Part shown: positions 32,083 through 39,639 of the stretch, one piece after another
Layout: every line of letters starts with the position of its first letter
Numbering within the stretch: the stretch's first letter is position 1
NCBI RefSeq assembly: GCF_014647835.1
Contig: NZ_BMPY01000047.1
Location: 1 to 39,746, forward strand
DNA length: 39,746 nucleotides
Source: Microbispora rosea subsp. aerata
Lineage (GTDB): Bacteria; Actinomycetota; Actinomycetes; Streptosporangiales; Streptosporangiaceae
Reading direction: 5' to 3'
The notes under the pieces: generated by a model
What the model saw: only the letters and a program-made list of their open reading frames with translations
Databases searched by the model: none
Told to the model about the DNA's origin: nothing
Made by a program: the position numbers and the translations under genes

Positions 32083-33177
32083 ATGCGGAGCCCTTTGCTT
32101 GACACACCCGGCGCGGTGGCCGCGCAGGCGCCGGACGAGACGGTCGCGGCCCACTACGGTGACCCGTACGCCGAGCAGCGTGCCCTGGCCGGTGGGCGGG
32201 CGCTGGTCGACCGCAGCAACCGCGAGGTCGTACGGATCGGCGGTCCCGACCGGCTGAGCTGGCTCAACAGCCTCAGCTCGCAGAAGCTCGACACATTGCA
32301 GCCGGGCACGCCCACCCAGACGCTGTTTCTCGATCTGCAGGGCCGCGTCGAGCACCACCTCACGCTGGTCGACGACGGCGAGGCCGTGTGGGCCCACGTG
32401 GAGCCGGGCACCGCGGCGGAGCTGGTCGCCTTCTTGGAGAAGATGCGGTTCATGCTGCGTGTCGAGGTCGCCGAGGTCAGCTCGGACTACGCGGTGGTGT
32501 CCATCGCTCCGCCCGCACCGGCGCCCAGCGCCGGTCCTGACGCGGCGGCGGGGACCGGCACGGCGACGCCGGCGCTGCCCGAGGGGGCCATCGCGATCGG
32601 CGGCGATCTGCTCGTGCCGCGTGGGCGGCTCGGCGGCCTCCCGGAGGAGCTCGGCCTGCGTCCCGCCGGTCTGTGGGCCTACGAGGCGCTGCGCATCGCC
32701 GCGCACGTGCCCCGGCTCGGGTTCGAGACCGACCACAAGACGATCCCCCACGAGGTCGGATGGATCGAGGTGGCGGTCCACCTCAGCAAGGGCTGCTACC
32801 GGGGGCAGGAGACGGTCGCCCGCGTCCACAACCTCGGTCATCCGCCCCGCCGCCTGGTCTTCCTGCATCTCGACGGCAGCGTGGACCGGCTGCCCCCGCA
32901 CGGCGCCCCGGTGACCCTCGGCGGCGGCACGCCGGTCGACGCCGAGCCCCAGGCGGCGGTGGAGGGCTCCGCCGAGCCCGGCCAGATCGGTTTCGTCGGC
33001 TCGTCGGCCCGGCACTACGAGCTGGGCCCGATCGCCCTGGCGATGGTGAAGCGGACCGTTCCGGTCGACGTCGAGCTGCTGGCCGGTGGCGTCGCGGCGA
33101 GCCAGCAGGTCGTGGTGCCGCCGGACGCCGGTCGCAACGTGAAGATCGACCCCGCCCTGCGCCGTCGCATCCGCTGA
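32083..33177 (+). CDS. ygfZ: Folate-binding protein YgfZ (GcvT-like, Fe-S cluster maintenance)
   Basis: This 364-residue protein has the GcvT-like folate-binding fold with the family signature KGCYRGQETVARV (about 241-253), whose cysteine is essential in E. coli YgfZ, and the PHEVGWIEVAVHLSKG lead-in. It supports some Fe-S proteins such as MiaB-type enzymes, using folate. A Pro/Ala linker near residues 145-165 is typical of actinobacterial forms. Confidence 0.9.
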   Translation: MRSPLLDTPGAVAAQAPDETVAAHYGDPYAEQRALAGGRALVDRSNREVVRIGGPDRLSWLNSLSSQKLDTLQPGTPTQTLFLDLQGRVEHHLTLVDDGEAVWAHVEPGTAAELVAFLEKMRFMLRVEVAEVSSDYAVVSIAPPAPAPSAGPDAAAGTGTATPALPEGAIAIGGDLLVPRGRLGGLPEELGLRPAGLWAYEALRIAAHVPRLGFETDHKTIPHEVGWIEVAVHLSKGCYRGQETVARVHNLGHPPRRLVFLHLDGSVDRLPPHGAPVTLGGGTPVDAEPQAAVEGSAEPGQIGFVGSSARHYELGPIALAMVKRTVPVDVELLAGGVAASQQVVVPPDAGRNVKIDPALRRRIR

Positions 33178-33225
33178 CCCGGGCGCGAAGCGCGGCCACC
33201 GGGGAGGGCCGCTCGGGATGCTGGG

Positions 33226-33273
33226 CAGACGTTATGCCGGTCAGACGTCGTGCCGGTCAGACGTCCAGGACGA
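33226..33273. repeat. Tandem 16-nt copies of the dtd stop region (3 units)
   Basis: CAGACGTTATGCCGGT (33226-33241), CAGACGTCGTGCCGGT (33242-33257) and CAGACGTCCAGGACGA (33258-33273) form exact 16-nt spacing. The last is the dtd C-terminus, whose stop TCA is 33257-33259, so GACGTCTG is repeated downstream of the gene. Confidence 0.8.
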
Positions 33274-33682
33274 GGGTGACCGGGCCGTCGTTGGTGAGGG
33301 TGACCTTCATGTCGGCGCCGAAGACGCCCGTCTCCACCCGCGCGCCGAGCGCCCGCAGCTCGGCCACCACGGCGTCCACCAGAGGCTCGGCCACCGGGCC
33401 GGGCGCGGCCGCCTGCCAGGTGGGCCTGCGGCCCCTGCGGGCGTCGCCGTACAGGGTGAACTGGCTGATCACCAGCAGCGGCGCGCCGATGTCGGAGCAG
33501 GACTTCTCGCCGTGCAGGATCCGCAGCCCCCACAGTTTGGCGGCGAGCCTGGCCGCCTCGGCCCGGCCGTCGGTGTGGGTGACGCCCACGAGCACGAGCA
33601 GGCCGGGTTCGTCGATGGCGCCGACGACCTGGCCCTCCACCACCACGGACGCGGAGCTGACTCGTTGTACGACCGCACGCAT
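33257..33682 (-). CDS. dtd: D-aminoacyl-tRNA deacylase
   Basis: This 141-residue protein has the DTD signatures [15 protein letters not shown] at the start, [17 protein letters not shown] (about 80-96) and [11 protein letters not shown] at the C-terminus. It removes D-amino acids from mischarged tRNAs. ATG 33682 is chosen because the family begins there and CAGAAT lies 8 nt upstream. It is divergent from the asparaginase gene. Confidence 0.92.
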   Translation of the reverse strand: MRAVVQRVSSASVVVEGQVVGAIDEPGLLVLVGVTHTDGRAEAARLAAKLWGLRILHGEKSCSDIGAPLLVISQFTLYGDARRGRRPTWQAAAPGPVAEPLVDAVVAELRALGARVETGVFGADMKVTLTNDGPVTLVLDV

Positions 33683-33714
33683 GGCCCCGAATTCTGCCAT
33701 GTCCCGCGGCTCCA

Positions 33715-33720
33715 TAGACT
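33715..33720 (+). promoter_or_regulatory. -10 box of the asparaginase gene (leaderless)
   Basis: TAGACT lies 7 nt before ATG 33728. Confidence 0.5.
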
Positions 33721-33727
33721 GCCCGTC

Positions 33728-34669
33728 ATGTCGGAGATGCTCGTCGAAGTGGTTCGTTCGGGGTTCGTCGAGTCGGTGCACCGGGCTCGCGTGCACGTGG
33801 TGGGGGCCGACGGCGCTCCGGTCCTGGTGTGCGGGGACACGGCGAGCCTCACGTCACCGCGCTCGGCCATGAAGCCCCTGCAGGCGCTCGCGATGGTCCG
33901 GGCCGGCCTGCCGCTCGAGAACGAACTGCTCGCGCTGGCCGCCGCGAGCCACAGCGGCGAGCCCTTCCACATCGACGGCGTAGGGAAGATCCTGGCGAGC
34001 GCCGAGCTGGACGAGGACCTCCTGCGGTGCCCGGAGGACCTGCCCCTGGACGAGGAGGAGCGCCGCCGAGTGCTGCGGGAGCACGGCGACGCCCGCCGGA
34101 TCTTCATGAACTGCTCGGGCAAGCACGCGGCGATGCTCGTCACCTGTGCGGTCAACGGCTGGCCGTTCGACGACTACCGTCATCCCGGCCACCCGCTGCA
34201 GCGGGCCATCCGGGCCACCGTCGAGGAGCTGACCGGGGAGCGGGTCGCGGCGACCGGTGTGGACGGCTGCGGCGCTCCGTTGTTCTTCGTCTCGATGGTG
34301 GGGATCGCGCGTGCCTTCCGCGCTCTCACACTCGCCCCGGAGGGCACCCCGGAGCGGCGCGTCGCCGACGCGATGCGGGCGCACCCCGAGTGGACGAGCG
34401 GCACGACCCGGGCGGAGAACCTGCTGATGCGAGCCGTTCCCGGGCTGCTGGTGAAGTCGGGCGCGGAGGCGTTCGACGCCTTCGCCGACGCCGAGGGCAG
34501 GGCCGGCGTCGTGAAGATCGTGGACGGCGGCAACCGGGCCCGCGTGCCGGTCACCGTCGCCGCCCTGCGCGCCGCCGGGATCGACGCTCCGGAGCTGGCC
34601 GGGCTGGCGACCACCCCGCTGTTCGGCGGTGGGGTTCCGGTCGGCGAGGTCCGCGTCCGTCCCGCCTGA
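33728..34669 (+). CDS. Asparaginase (type II-like, Asparaginase_II family)
   Basis: This 313-residue protein fits the bacterial Asparaginase_II family (Pfam PF06089 type): [39 protein letters not shown] and [13 protein letters not shown] are its conserved blocks. It hydrolyses asparagine to aspartate and ammonia by a mechanism distinct from the classical bacterial enzyme. It lacks a signal peptide and so is cytoplasmic. The first codons ([16 protein letters not shown]) fit family starts. Confidence 0.88.
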   Translation: MSEMLVEVVRSGFVESVHRARVHVVGADGAPVLVCGDTASLTSPRSAMKPLQALAMVRAGLPLENELLALAAASHSGEPFHIDGVGKILASAELDEDLLRCPEDLPLDEEERRRVLREHGDARRIFMNCSGKHAAMLVTCAVNGWPFDDYRHPGHPLQRAIRATVEELTGERVAATGVDGCGAPLFFVSMVGIARAFRALTLAPEGTPERRVADAMRAHPEWTSGTTRAENLLMRAVPGLLVKSGAEAFDAFADAEGRAGVVKIVDGGNRARVPVTVAALRAAGIDAPELAGLATTPLFGGGVPVGEVRVRPA

Positions 34670-34684
34670 CGTCCTCGCGCAGCC

Positions 34685-34985
34685 GCCGCTTCCGCATGCG
34701 CGACGCTCCCGGACGCGTCGCGCATCGCGCGTCGTTTCCATGCGAGGCGTCCCCGCACGCGTGCGACTTTCACACGGGCGTCTCGCGTGTGGGTCACTTT
34801 CACGCGTGCGTCTCCACGCGTGTCTCCGCGGCGCGCGTCAGTTCCGTATGTGCGTCTTCGCGCGTGTCAGTTCCGCACACGCGTCTTCGCGCGTGTGACT
34901 TCCACCTGCGCGCTTCTGAATGCATGTCACTTCCGCAGGCGCTTTTCCGTGTGCGCGTCACTTCCACACGCGGTCGAGGAACGCG
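34685..34985. repeat. Degenerate ~30-nt tandem array seeded by the hydrolase 3' end (about 9 units)
   Basis: TTCC-type landmarks recur at 34690, 34736, 34768 (tttc), 34798 (tttc), 34842, 34871, 34900, 34931 and 34962, mostly 29-32 nt apart. Units share CGCGTGT, (C)ACTTCC and CACACGCG, giving short hairpins. The last unit contains the hydrolase stop codon (34958-34960), and on the minus strand units repeat its GGAAGTGAC end. Confidence 0.75.
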
Positions 34986-35839
34986 GCGATCAACGGGGCG
35001 ATCTCGGGGAGTCGCTCCTCCAGCGCGAAGTGGCCGGTGTCGAAGACGTGCAGTTCCGCGTCGGGGATGTCGCGCAGGTAGGCGTGGGCCCCGGGCTCGG
35101 GGAAGAACGGGTCGTCGCGGCCCCACGTGATCAGCGTCGGCGGCCGGTGCTCGCGCAGCCAGGCCTGCCAGAGCGGATAGCGCTCCACGTTCGTGTGATA
35201 GTCGAAGGCCAGCGCCACCTGGGCCTCCTTGCGCCCCGGCAGGTCGAGGAAATGCTGGTCGAGCGTCCATCCGTCCGGGGCGACCAGCCGGGGATCGGCC
35301 GTGCCGGTCTCGTACTGGCCGCGGGTCGACTCCAGGGTCAGCAGCGCGCGCACCGTGTCCTCGCCGCCCTCCGTGTCGGGGCGCAGCGCGATGAACGCGC
35401 GGGCGCCGTCCGACAGCCCCTCCTCGTACGCGTTGCCGTTCTGCACGACGAGACCGGCGATCCACTCGGGGTGCCGGGTCGCCAGCCGGAAGCCGACCGG
35501 GGCGCCGAAGTCGAAGACGTACATGACGAACCGGGTCAGCCCGAGCCGCTCGACGAAGCCCTCCGTCACGGCGGCGAGGTTGTCGAAGCTGTAGGTGAAG
35601 CCCGCGGGCGCCTCGGTGTGCCCGAAGCCGGGATAGTCGGGCGCGATCAGCCGATAGCGGGAGCCGAGCACGTCGATGAGCCGCCGGAACTGGTGCGACG
35701 CGGAGGGGAACCCGTGCAGCAGCAGCATCACCGGGGCGTCGTCGCCGCCCTCCTCCGGGACCGACTCGCGGTAGAAGACCCGCACATCCCCGACGTCCAC
35801 GTGCCGGTGGAGCGTCTGGGCGACGGTGACCAGCGTCAT
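34958..35839 (-). CDS. Alpha/beta hydrolase, epoxide hydrolase/haloalkane dehalogenase-like
   Basis: This 293-residue protein has the oxyanion motif LLLHGFPSASHQFR (about 40), a nucleophile elbow VFDFGAPVG with Asp in place of Ser, the acid in WGRDDPFF and the base in DTGHFALEE. An Asp nucleophile points to epoxide hydrolase or dehalogenase chemistry. ATG 35839 is supported by GAGGAG 6 nt upstream. It is divergent from the CGNR regulator across a shared operator. Confidence 0.85.
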   Translation of the reverse strand: MTLVTVAQTLHRHVDVGDVRVFYRESVPEEGGDDAPVMLLLHGFPSASHQFRRLIDVLGSRYRLIAPDYPGFGHTEAPAGFTYSFDNLAAVTEGFVERLGLTRFVMYVFDFGAPVGFRLATRHPEWIAGLVVQNGNAYEEGLSDGARAFIALRPDTEGGEDTVRALLTLESTRGQYETGTADPRLVAPDGWTLDQHFLDLPGRKEAQVALAFDYHTNVERYPLWQAWLREHRPPTLITWGRDDPFFPEPGAHAYLRDIPDAELHVFDTGHFALEERLPEIAPLIAAFLDRVWK

Positions 35840-35861
35840 GACTAACTCCTCTTCATGCCGA

Positions 35862-35900
35862 TGACGCATTAGTTCTAACGACAACAAACCTAATGCGTCA
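35862..35900. promoter_or_regulatory. 11-bp perfect inverted repeat between hydrolase and CGNR gene (operator)
   Basis: TGACGCATTAG (35862-35872) and CTAATGCGTCA (35890-35900) are exact inverted copies with a 17-bp spacer. They cover the promoter region of both divergent genes in an AT-richer patch. The CGNR protein is the likely binder. Confidence 0.65.
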
Positions 35901-35911
35901 ACTGGCTTAGA

Positions 35912-35917
35912 TAACAT
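35912..35917 (+). promoter_or_regulatory. -10 box of the CGNR gene (leaderless)
   Basis: TAACAT lies 7 nt before ATG 35925. Confidence 0.5.
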
Positions 35918-35924
35918 TAGAAAC

Positions 35925-36611
35925 ATGACGGATCTGGTCCCTCTCACCGGGGAGCCGCTCGCCCTCGACCTGGTCAACACCCGGCCGCGCACATCAGGCG
36001 GTCCGGTCGACCTGATCGCCACCGTGGAAGGGCTGCGGGGCTGGCTGAACCTGCAGGCGGGCCGGCTCGCCGGCGCGCTCCCGGAGGACGGGGAGCCGCC
36101 GCTGACGGACGACGACCTCGCCGCGGCGCTGGCGCCGGTGCACGAGGTGCGTGAGCACGCGGCGGCCGCGATCGATCGGGCGCGCCGGGGCCTGCCGCCG
36201 CCGCGGGACGCGCTGCGCGCCCTCAACCGGGCTCAGCGTGCGGCGCCCGCCGTCCGCGTGCTGGCGTGGGACGGCGCGGCCGTGACCGCCGCACCGCGCA
36301 GGGACGGCCCACCGGGCGTGCGGCTGGCGGCGGCGCTCGCCGAGGCGGTGGCCGACCTGCTGACCGACCCGGCGGTCACGACCGTGCGGCAGTGCGAGGC
36401 CGACGACTGCGTGATGCTGTTCCTGCCCGCCCATCCGCGCCGCCGCTGGTGCTCGGCGGCGCGGTGCGGCAACCGGGCCCGCGTCGCCCGGCACTACCGG
36501 CGTCGCCGGGGCCTCGGCCCGGACTCACAGGAGCCGGAGCAACAGGGACCGGAGTCACGGGAGCCGGGCTCAGAGCGAGCGGAACTGGCGGGAGGTCGAA
36601 ATCGCCCCTGA
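35925..36611 (+). CDS. CGNR zinc-finger transcription regulator (ABATE domain)
   Basis: This 228-residue protein has an N-terminal ABATE-type ligand-binding domain (ALDLVNTRPR, about 13) and the C-terminal CGNR finger CEADDCVMLF ... RRWCSAARCGNRARVARHY (about 161-197), ending in a Gln/Glu-Pro tail. CGNR proteins often sit next to the enzyme they regulate. Here a hydrolase gene lies divergently across an 11-bp inverted repeat. It overlaps the convergent DUF2207 gene by 42 nt. Confidence 0.9.
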   Translation: MTDLVPLTGEPLALDLVNTRPRTSGGPVDLIATVEGLRGWLNLQAGRLAGALPEDGEPPLTDDDLAAALAPVHEVREHAAAAIDRARRGLPPPRDALRALNRAQRAAPAVRVLAWDGAAVTAAPRRDGPPGVRLAAALAEAVADLLTDPAVTTVRQCEADDCVMLFLPAHPRRRWCSAARCGNRARVARHYRRRRGLGPDSQEPEQQGPESREPGSERAELAGGRNRP

Positions 36612-38174
36612 GGTGGTCATGACGAAGGTCCGCATCGAGTCGGCGAACCTGGACAGGTCCCACTCGGCGGGGCCCTGATACCAGTAGAGGTGGTCGGTCT
36701 GCCGTCCGTTGCCGTTGAATGCGCTGACCACCCGCGCCCATCGGTCCACACTGTCGAAGATCACGGCGTACGGCAGGTAGCGGGAGAACAGTTCCACCCG
36801 CCGCTCGACAGGGATGTCGTCGACGTTCGCCCCGGCGAGATACTCCCGGAACCCCAGCGTGTGCGCCAGGGCCGCCGCGCCCTTGGCGGTCTTGGCCGGC
36901 ATGTACTGGGCGCCGAAGGCCAGCGCGGCCCCCGCGATGATCAAAGCCAGCCCCAGCAGGCCGTACGTCGTGAACCAGGCGAGCAGGACGGTGGCGACCA
37001 CGCCGAGCGCGACGGCGGCCAGGCCGAGGGTCGTCCAGCGGGAGCGGGTGGAGTCGGGCCGCCGGGCGAACCAGCCCTGTGTCACGACGTCCTGATACAA
37101 CGCGTCGCGCACCTCGGCCAGGCGGGCGGCGAACGTCCCGTGCAGCTCCGACAGCAACACCCGGTCGCGGCCATCGAAGATCGCGTCGTAGAGGGCGCGC
37201 TCGTACGGCAGCAGGTGGCCGACCGGCGCGCCGGGCAGCTTGACCAGGCACCAGTCCGGGGTCTCGTAGGTCTGGCGCGGCTGCTCGTCGATGCGCAGGT
37301 AGTTGCGCACCGCCAGGTCCACGATGGTCGCGGTCACGTCGACCACGTCGGCCTGCTCGTCGACCAGCGTGCCGATCTGCCCGGGGCGCACGCCGTCCGG
37401 CGGGCTGAACTGCCCGTCGCGATGGCCGCTGACCGGGCCGGACTCGCTGCCCACCACGCGGGCGTCGCGGCCCCGCGTCCAGTAGAGCAACGCCACGCCG
37501 CCCAGCAGCAGCACCAGCAACGCCGCCAGCGAGCCGCCGGTCACCGCGTTCAGCGTGAACGCGGTGGACAGCTCGAACCTGCGCTCCAGGATCGGCCGGG
37601 CGCCCGTCGCGCCCTTGGGGTAGCCGACGACGATCGTCAGCGTCTGGCCCTCCCCGAGGCCCTGCTGCTCGAAGGTGGCGGTGGCGCCGGTCTCGTCGAT
37701 CGAGGCGCCGGTGCAGGCGATGGCCGCGCTGAGCTCCCCGGCGAAGCACGACAGGTTCTGCACCCGGCCGGGCCCGGTCACGGTGACGACCGTCTCCTGC
37801 ACGGGGCCGGACACCGCGAACCACCGCAGCTCTTCGCCCGCCGCCGTCGGCGTCACGGCGCCGGTCACGTCATACTCCACCGTGCCCTTGAACGTCAGGG
37901 TCGTCCCGTCGTACGAGCCGCCCTTGACGTTGGAGATGCGGTAGACGCGGTCATGGCCGTCGTCGAAGCGGGTCCGGGTGAGCGGCGTGCGCCGCACCGT
38001 CTCCCCGGCGGGGGAGACCGTTTCCTTCACGTGCAGCACGCCGTTCTCGCGGAGCTCCATCGTCACCTCGTCCTTCGCCACGGGCGCGGAAGCCGCGGTG
38101 ACGGCGTGCGCGGGGGAGGCGGCCAGGACGGCGAGCAGTGTCACCAGTCCAAGCCGGCGCGCGAGATCCACCAT
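36570..38174 (-). CDS. DUF2207 membrane protein
   Basis: This 534-residue protein has a signal peptide (VTLLAVLAASPAHAV), an extracytoplasmic beta domain (about 30-215), a membrane helix (GGSLAALLVLLLGGVALLYW, about 232), a cytoplasmic region and further helices near 390-430. The DUF2207 outer domain includes YDVTGAVTPTAAGEELRW. Function is unknown. ATG 38174 is chosen because TAGGGT lies 8 nt upstream; TTG 38183 would lie within it. Confidence 0.87.
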   Translation of the reverse strand: MVDLARRLGLVTLLAVLAASPAHAVTAASAPVAKDEVTMELRENGVLHVKETVSPAGETVRRTPLTRTRFDDGHDRVYRISNVKGGSYDGTTLTFKGTVEYDVTGAVTPTAAGEELRWFAVSGPVQETVVTVTGPGRVQNLSCFAGELSAAIACTGASIDETGATATFEQQGLGEGQTLTIVVGYPKGATGARPILERRFELSTAFTLNAVTGGSLAALLVLLLGGVALLYWTRGRDARVVGSESGPVSGHRDGQFSPPDGVRPGQIGTLVDEQADVVDVTATIVDLAVRNYLRIDEQPRQTYETPDWCLVKLPGAPVGHLLPYERALYDAIFDGRDRVLLSELHGTFAARLAEVRDALYQDVVTQGWFARRPDSTRSRWTTLGLAAVALGVVATVLLAWFTTYGLLGLALIIAGAALAFGAQYMPAKTAKGAAALAHTLGFREYLAGANVDDIPVERRVELFSRYLPYAVIFDSVDRWARVVSAFNGNGRQTDHLYWYQGPAEWDLSRFADSMRTFVMTTSGAISTSRQFRSL

Positions 38175-38182
38175 GAGCCGCA

Positions 38183-38188
38183 ACCCTA
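38183..38188 (-). promoter_or_regulatory. -10 box of the DUF2207 gene (leaderless)
   Basis: TAGGGT on the minus strand lies 8 nt before ATG 38174. Confidence 0.5.
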
Positions 38189-38273
38189 CCGTTCCGGGTG
38201 CTCCAACCGGGATCGGGTGCCGGGCCGGCCGGATCGGTCAGGGATCGAGAAGCGCGGGGAACGGCGCCGGCCA

Positions 38274-38279
38274 TAGCGT
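38274..38279 (+). promoter_or_regulatory. -10 box of the VOC gene (leaderless)
   Basis: TAGCGT lies 7 nt before ATG 38287. Confidence 0.5.
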
Positions 38280-38286
38280 CGTCGGC

Positions 38287-38703
38287 ATGGAACTCACTCT
38301 GCACTACTGCTACATCACGATCGACGACGGCGACGAGGCGCTCGCCTTCTACCGGGACGTGCTCGGCCTCGAACTGCGCAACGATGTCGGATACAACGGC
38401 GCCCGCTGGCTGACCATGGGCCCGGCGTCGCAGCCCGACGTCAACATCGTCCTCGAGACCCTCAACGCGGACCCGACCGCCTCCGCGGAGGAGCGCGCGG
38501 CGCTGAGCGACCTGCTCGCGAAGGGCCGGCTGCGCGCCGTCGTCTTCGCCACCCCCGACTGCGACGCCACCTTCGAGAAGATCCGCGCGTCCGGCGCGGA
38601 GGTCATGCAGGAGCCGATCGACCAGCCGTACGGCGTCCGCGACTGCGCCTTCCGCGACCCGGCGGGCAACATGATCCGCTTCCAGCAGCTCACCAAAGGC
38701 TGA
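38287..38703 (+). CDS. VOC-family (glyoxalase/dioxygenase fold) protein
   Basis: This 138-residue single VOC domain has two beta-alpha-beta-beta-beta halves: ALAFYRDVLGLELRNDVG in the first and CAFRDPAGNMIRFQQ in the second. Metal-binding residues occur, but the substrate cannot be told. It may be a glyoxalase, a dioxygenase or a resistance-type protein. Confidence 0.88.
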   Translation: MELTLHYCYITIDDGDEALAFYRDVLGLELRNDVGYNGARWLTMGPASQPDVNIVLETLNADPTASAEERAALSDLLAKGRLRAVVFATPDCDATFEKIRASGAEVMQEPIDQPYGVRDCAFRDPAGNMIRFQQLTKG

Positions 38704-38809
38704 CGCTGCGGCACCCCTGGCGTCCGGCGTCGTGGGGGACTGACCGTCGTCGTTCACCGGGTGTTCCGGGCCCGCGACCGGCTCTGACGCGGGTGCCGCG
38801 CGGGGCCTT

Positions 38810-39148
38810 TCACCACGGCCCGTAGGGCCCCTGGTTGCCGCCGCCCCGGTAGCCGTTGACCGCGGGCTTCACGTCGGCGAGGTAGATGCCGGCCGCGATG
38901 ACGGCGGCGATCGTGAAGATGTTGGGCAGACCCATGCCCATGCCCAGGTAGTTGACCGCGGCGGCGAACGTGAACAACGTCGCGAGGCCGAGGATGATCA
39001 GCCAGAGCTGCTTGGTCTGCTTGCCTGCGGCGGGGAAGGCGCGTGCGGGGATGCGGATGGCGTGCACGAGCGCCCAGCCGGACAAAACGAAGGCCCCGAC
39101 GGAAAGCAGCCAGAAGACGATGTCGAGGATGCCGTACAGCCCGAACAT
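38810..39148 (-). CDS. DUF2516 membrane protein
   Basis: This 112-residue protein has three hydrophobic segments (IVFWLLSVGAFVLSGWALV, LWLIILGLATLFTFAAAV, NIFTIAAVIAAGIYLADV) and a glycine-rich C-terminus GGGNQGPYGPW. It belongs to DUF2516, found across actinobacteria and of unknown function. GGGAGAG lies just before ATG 39148. Confidence 0.87.
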   Translation of the reverse strand: MFGLYGILDIVFWLLSVGAFVLSGWALVHAIRIPARAFPAAGKQTKQLWLIILGLATLFTFAAAVNYLGMGMGLPNIFTIAAVIAAGIYLADVKPAVNGYRGGGNQGPYGPW

Positions 39149-39297
39149 GGACTCTCCCACACAGTCACGATGCTGACGCCCCCAGACTAATGGGCGTCAC
39201 CGACACCTGGCACGGGCACGGAAAGCCGGTTTCCACTGGGGAATAAGACGCCGGCCTCGCCACAGCGGGGGCCGGGTTCCCCGTCGCCGAAGCCCGG

Positions 39298-39590
39298 CCG
39301 TCCGGGTCAGGCTCGGCGGCACCCCCGCGTGGAGGGGCGCGGAGGGCACTCGGGCGGGGAACACGCCTCTCTCGGAAGGGCTTCCCCACCGTGCCGTGAC
39401 CCGCTCGGCAGAGCTCGCGACGCTTCCCCTCGGGTTCGCCGGCCGCACCGCGCTCGGATTGGGCAAGCGGCTCGGTGGCGCCTCCGCGGAAGGCGCGCCG
39501 TCCGGTCAGGCTTGGTGGCGGGGTCCCCGCGTGGTGAGCGCCTGAGGAGTCTTGGGCGGGAAACACGGCGGCCCGCCTCCCCCGGAAGGG
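39298..39590. repeat. Two ~92-bp imperfect direct repeats 200 nt apart in a gene-free region
   Basis: Segments beginning CCGTCCGG(G)TCAGGCT at 39298 and 39498 share further blocks: CCCCGCGTGG, GGGCGGG(G)AACAC and CGGAAGGG. The region 39149-39639 holds no convincing gene. The repeats are close to the transposase end and may be relics of transposon insertion. Confidence 0.6.
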
Positions 39591-39601
39591 AAAGGCGGGC
39601 C
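39570..39601 (-). terminator. Hairpin downstream of the terminal transposase fragment
   Basis: GGCCCGCCT (39570-39578) pairs with AGGCGGGCC (39593-39601), with a small inner CCC/GGG pairing. On the minus strand it is about 40 nt after the transposase stop. Confidence 0.55.
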
Positions 39602-39639
39602 GTCCGTGTCGTTCGCGTGGGCCTGTGATACTCCCTGTG

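Noticed and set aside
31883-34985. CRISPR array
   Set aside because: Units are directly adjacent without unique spacers of constant length, and they derive from neighbouring gene ends.
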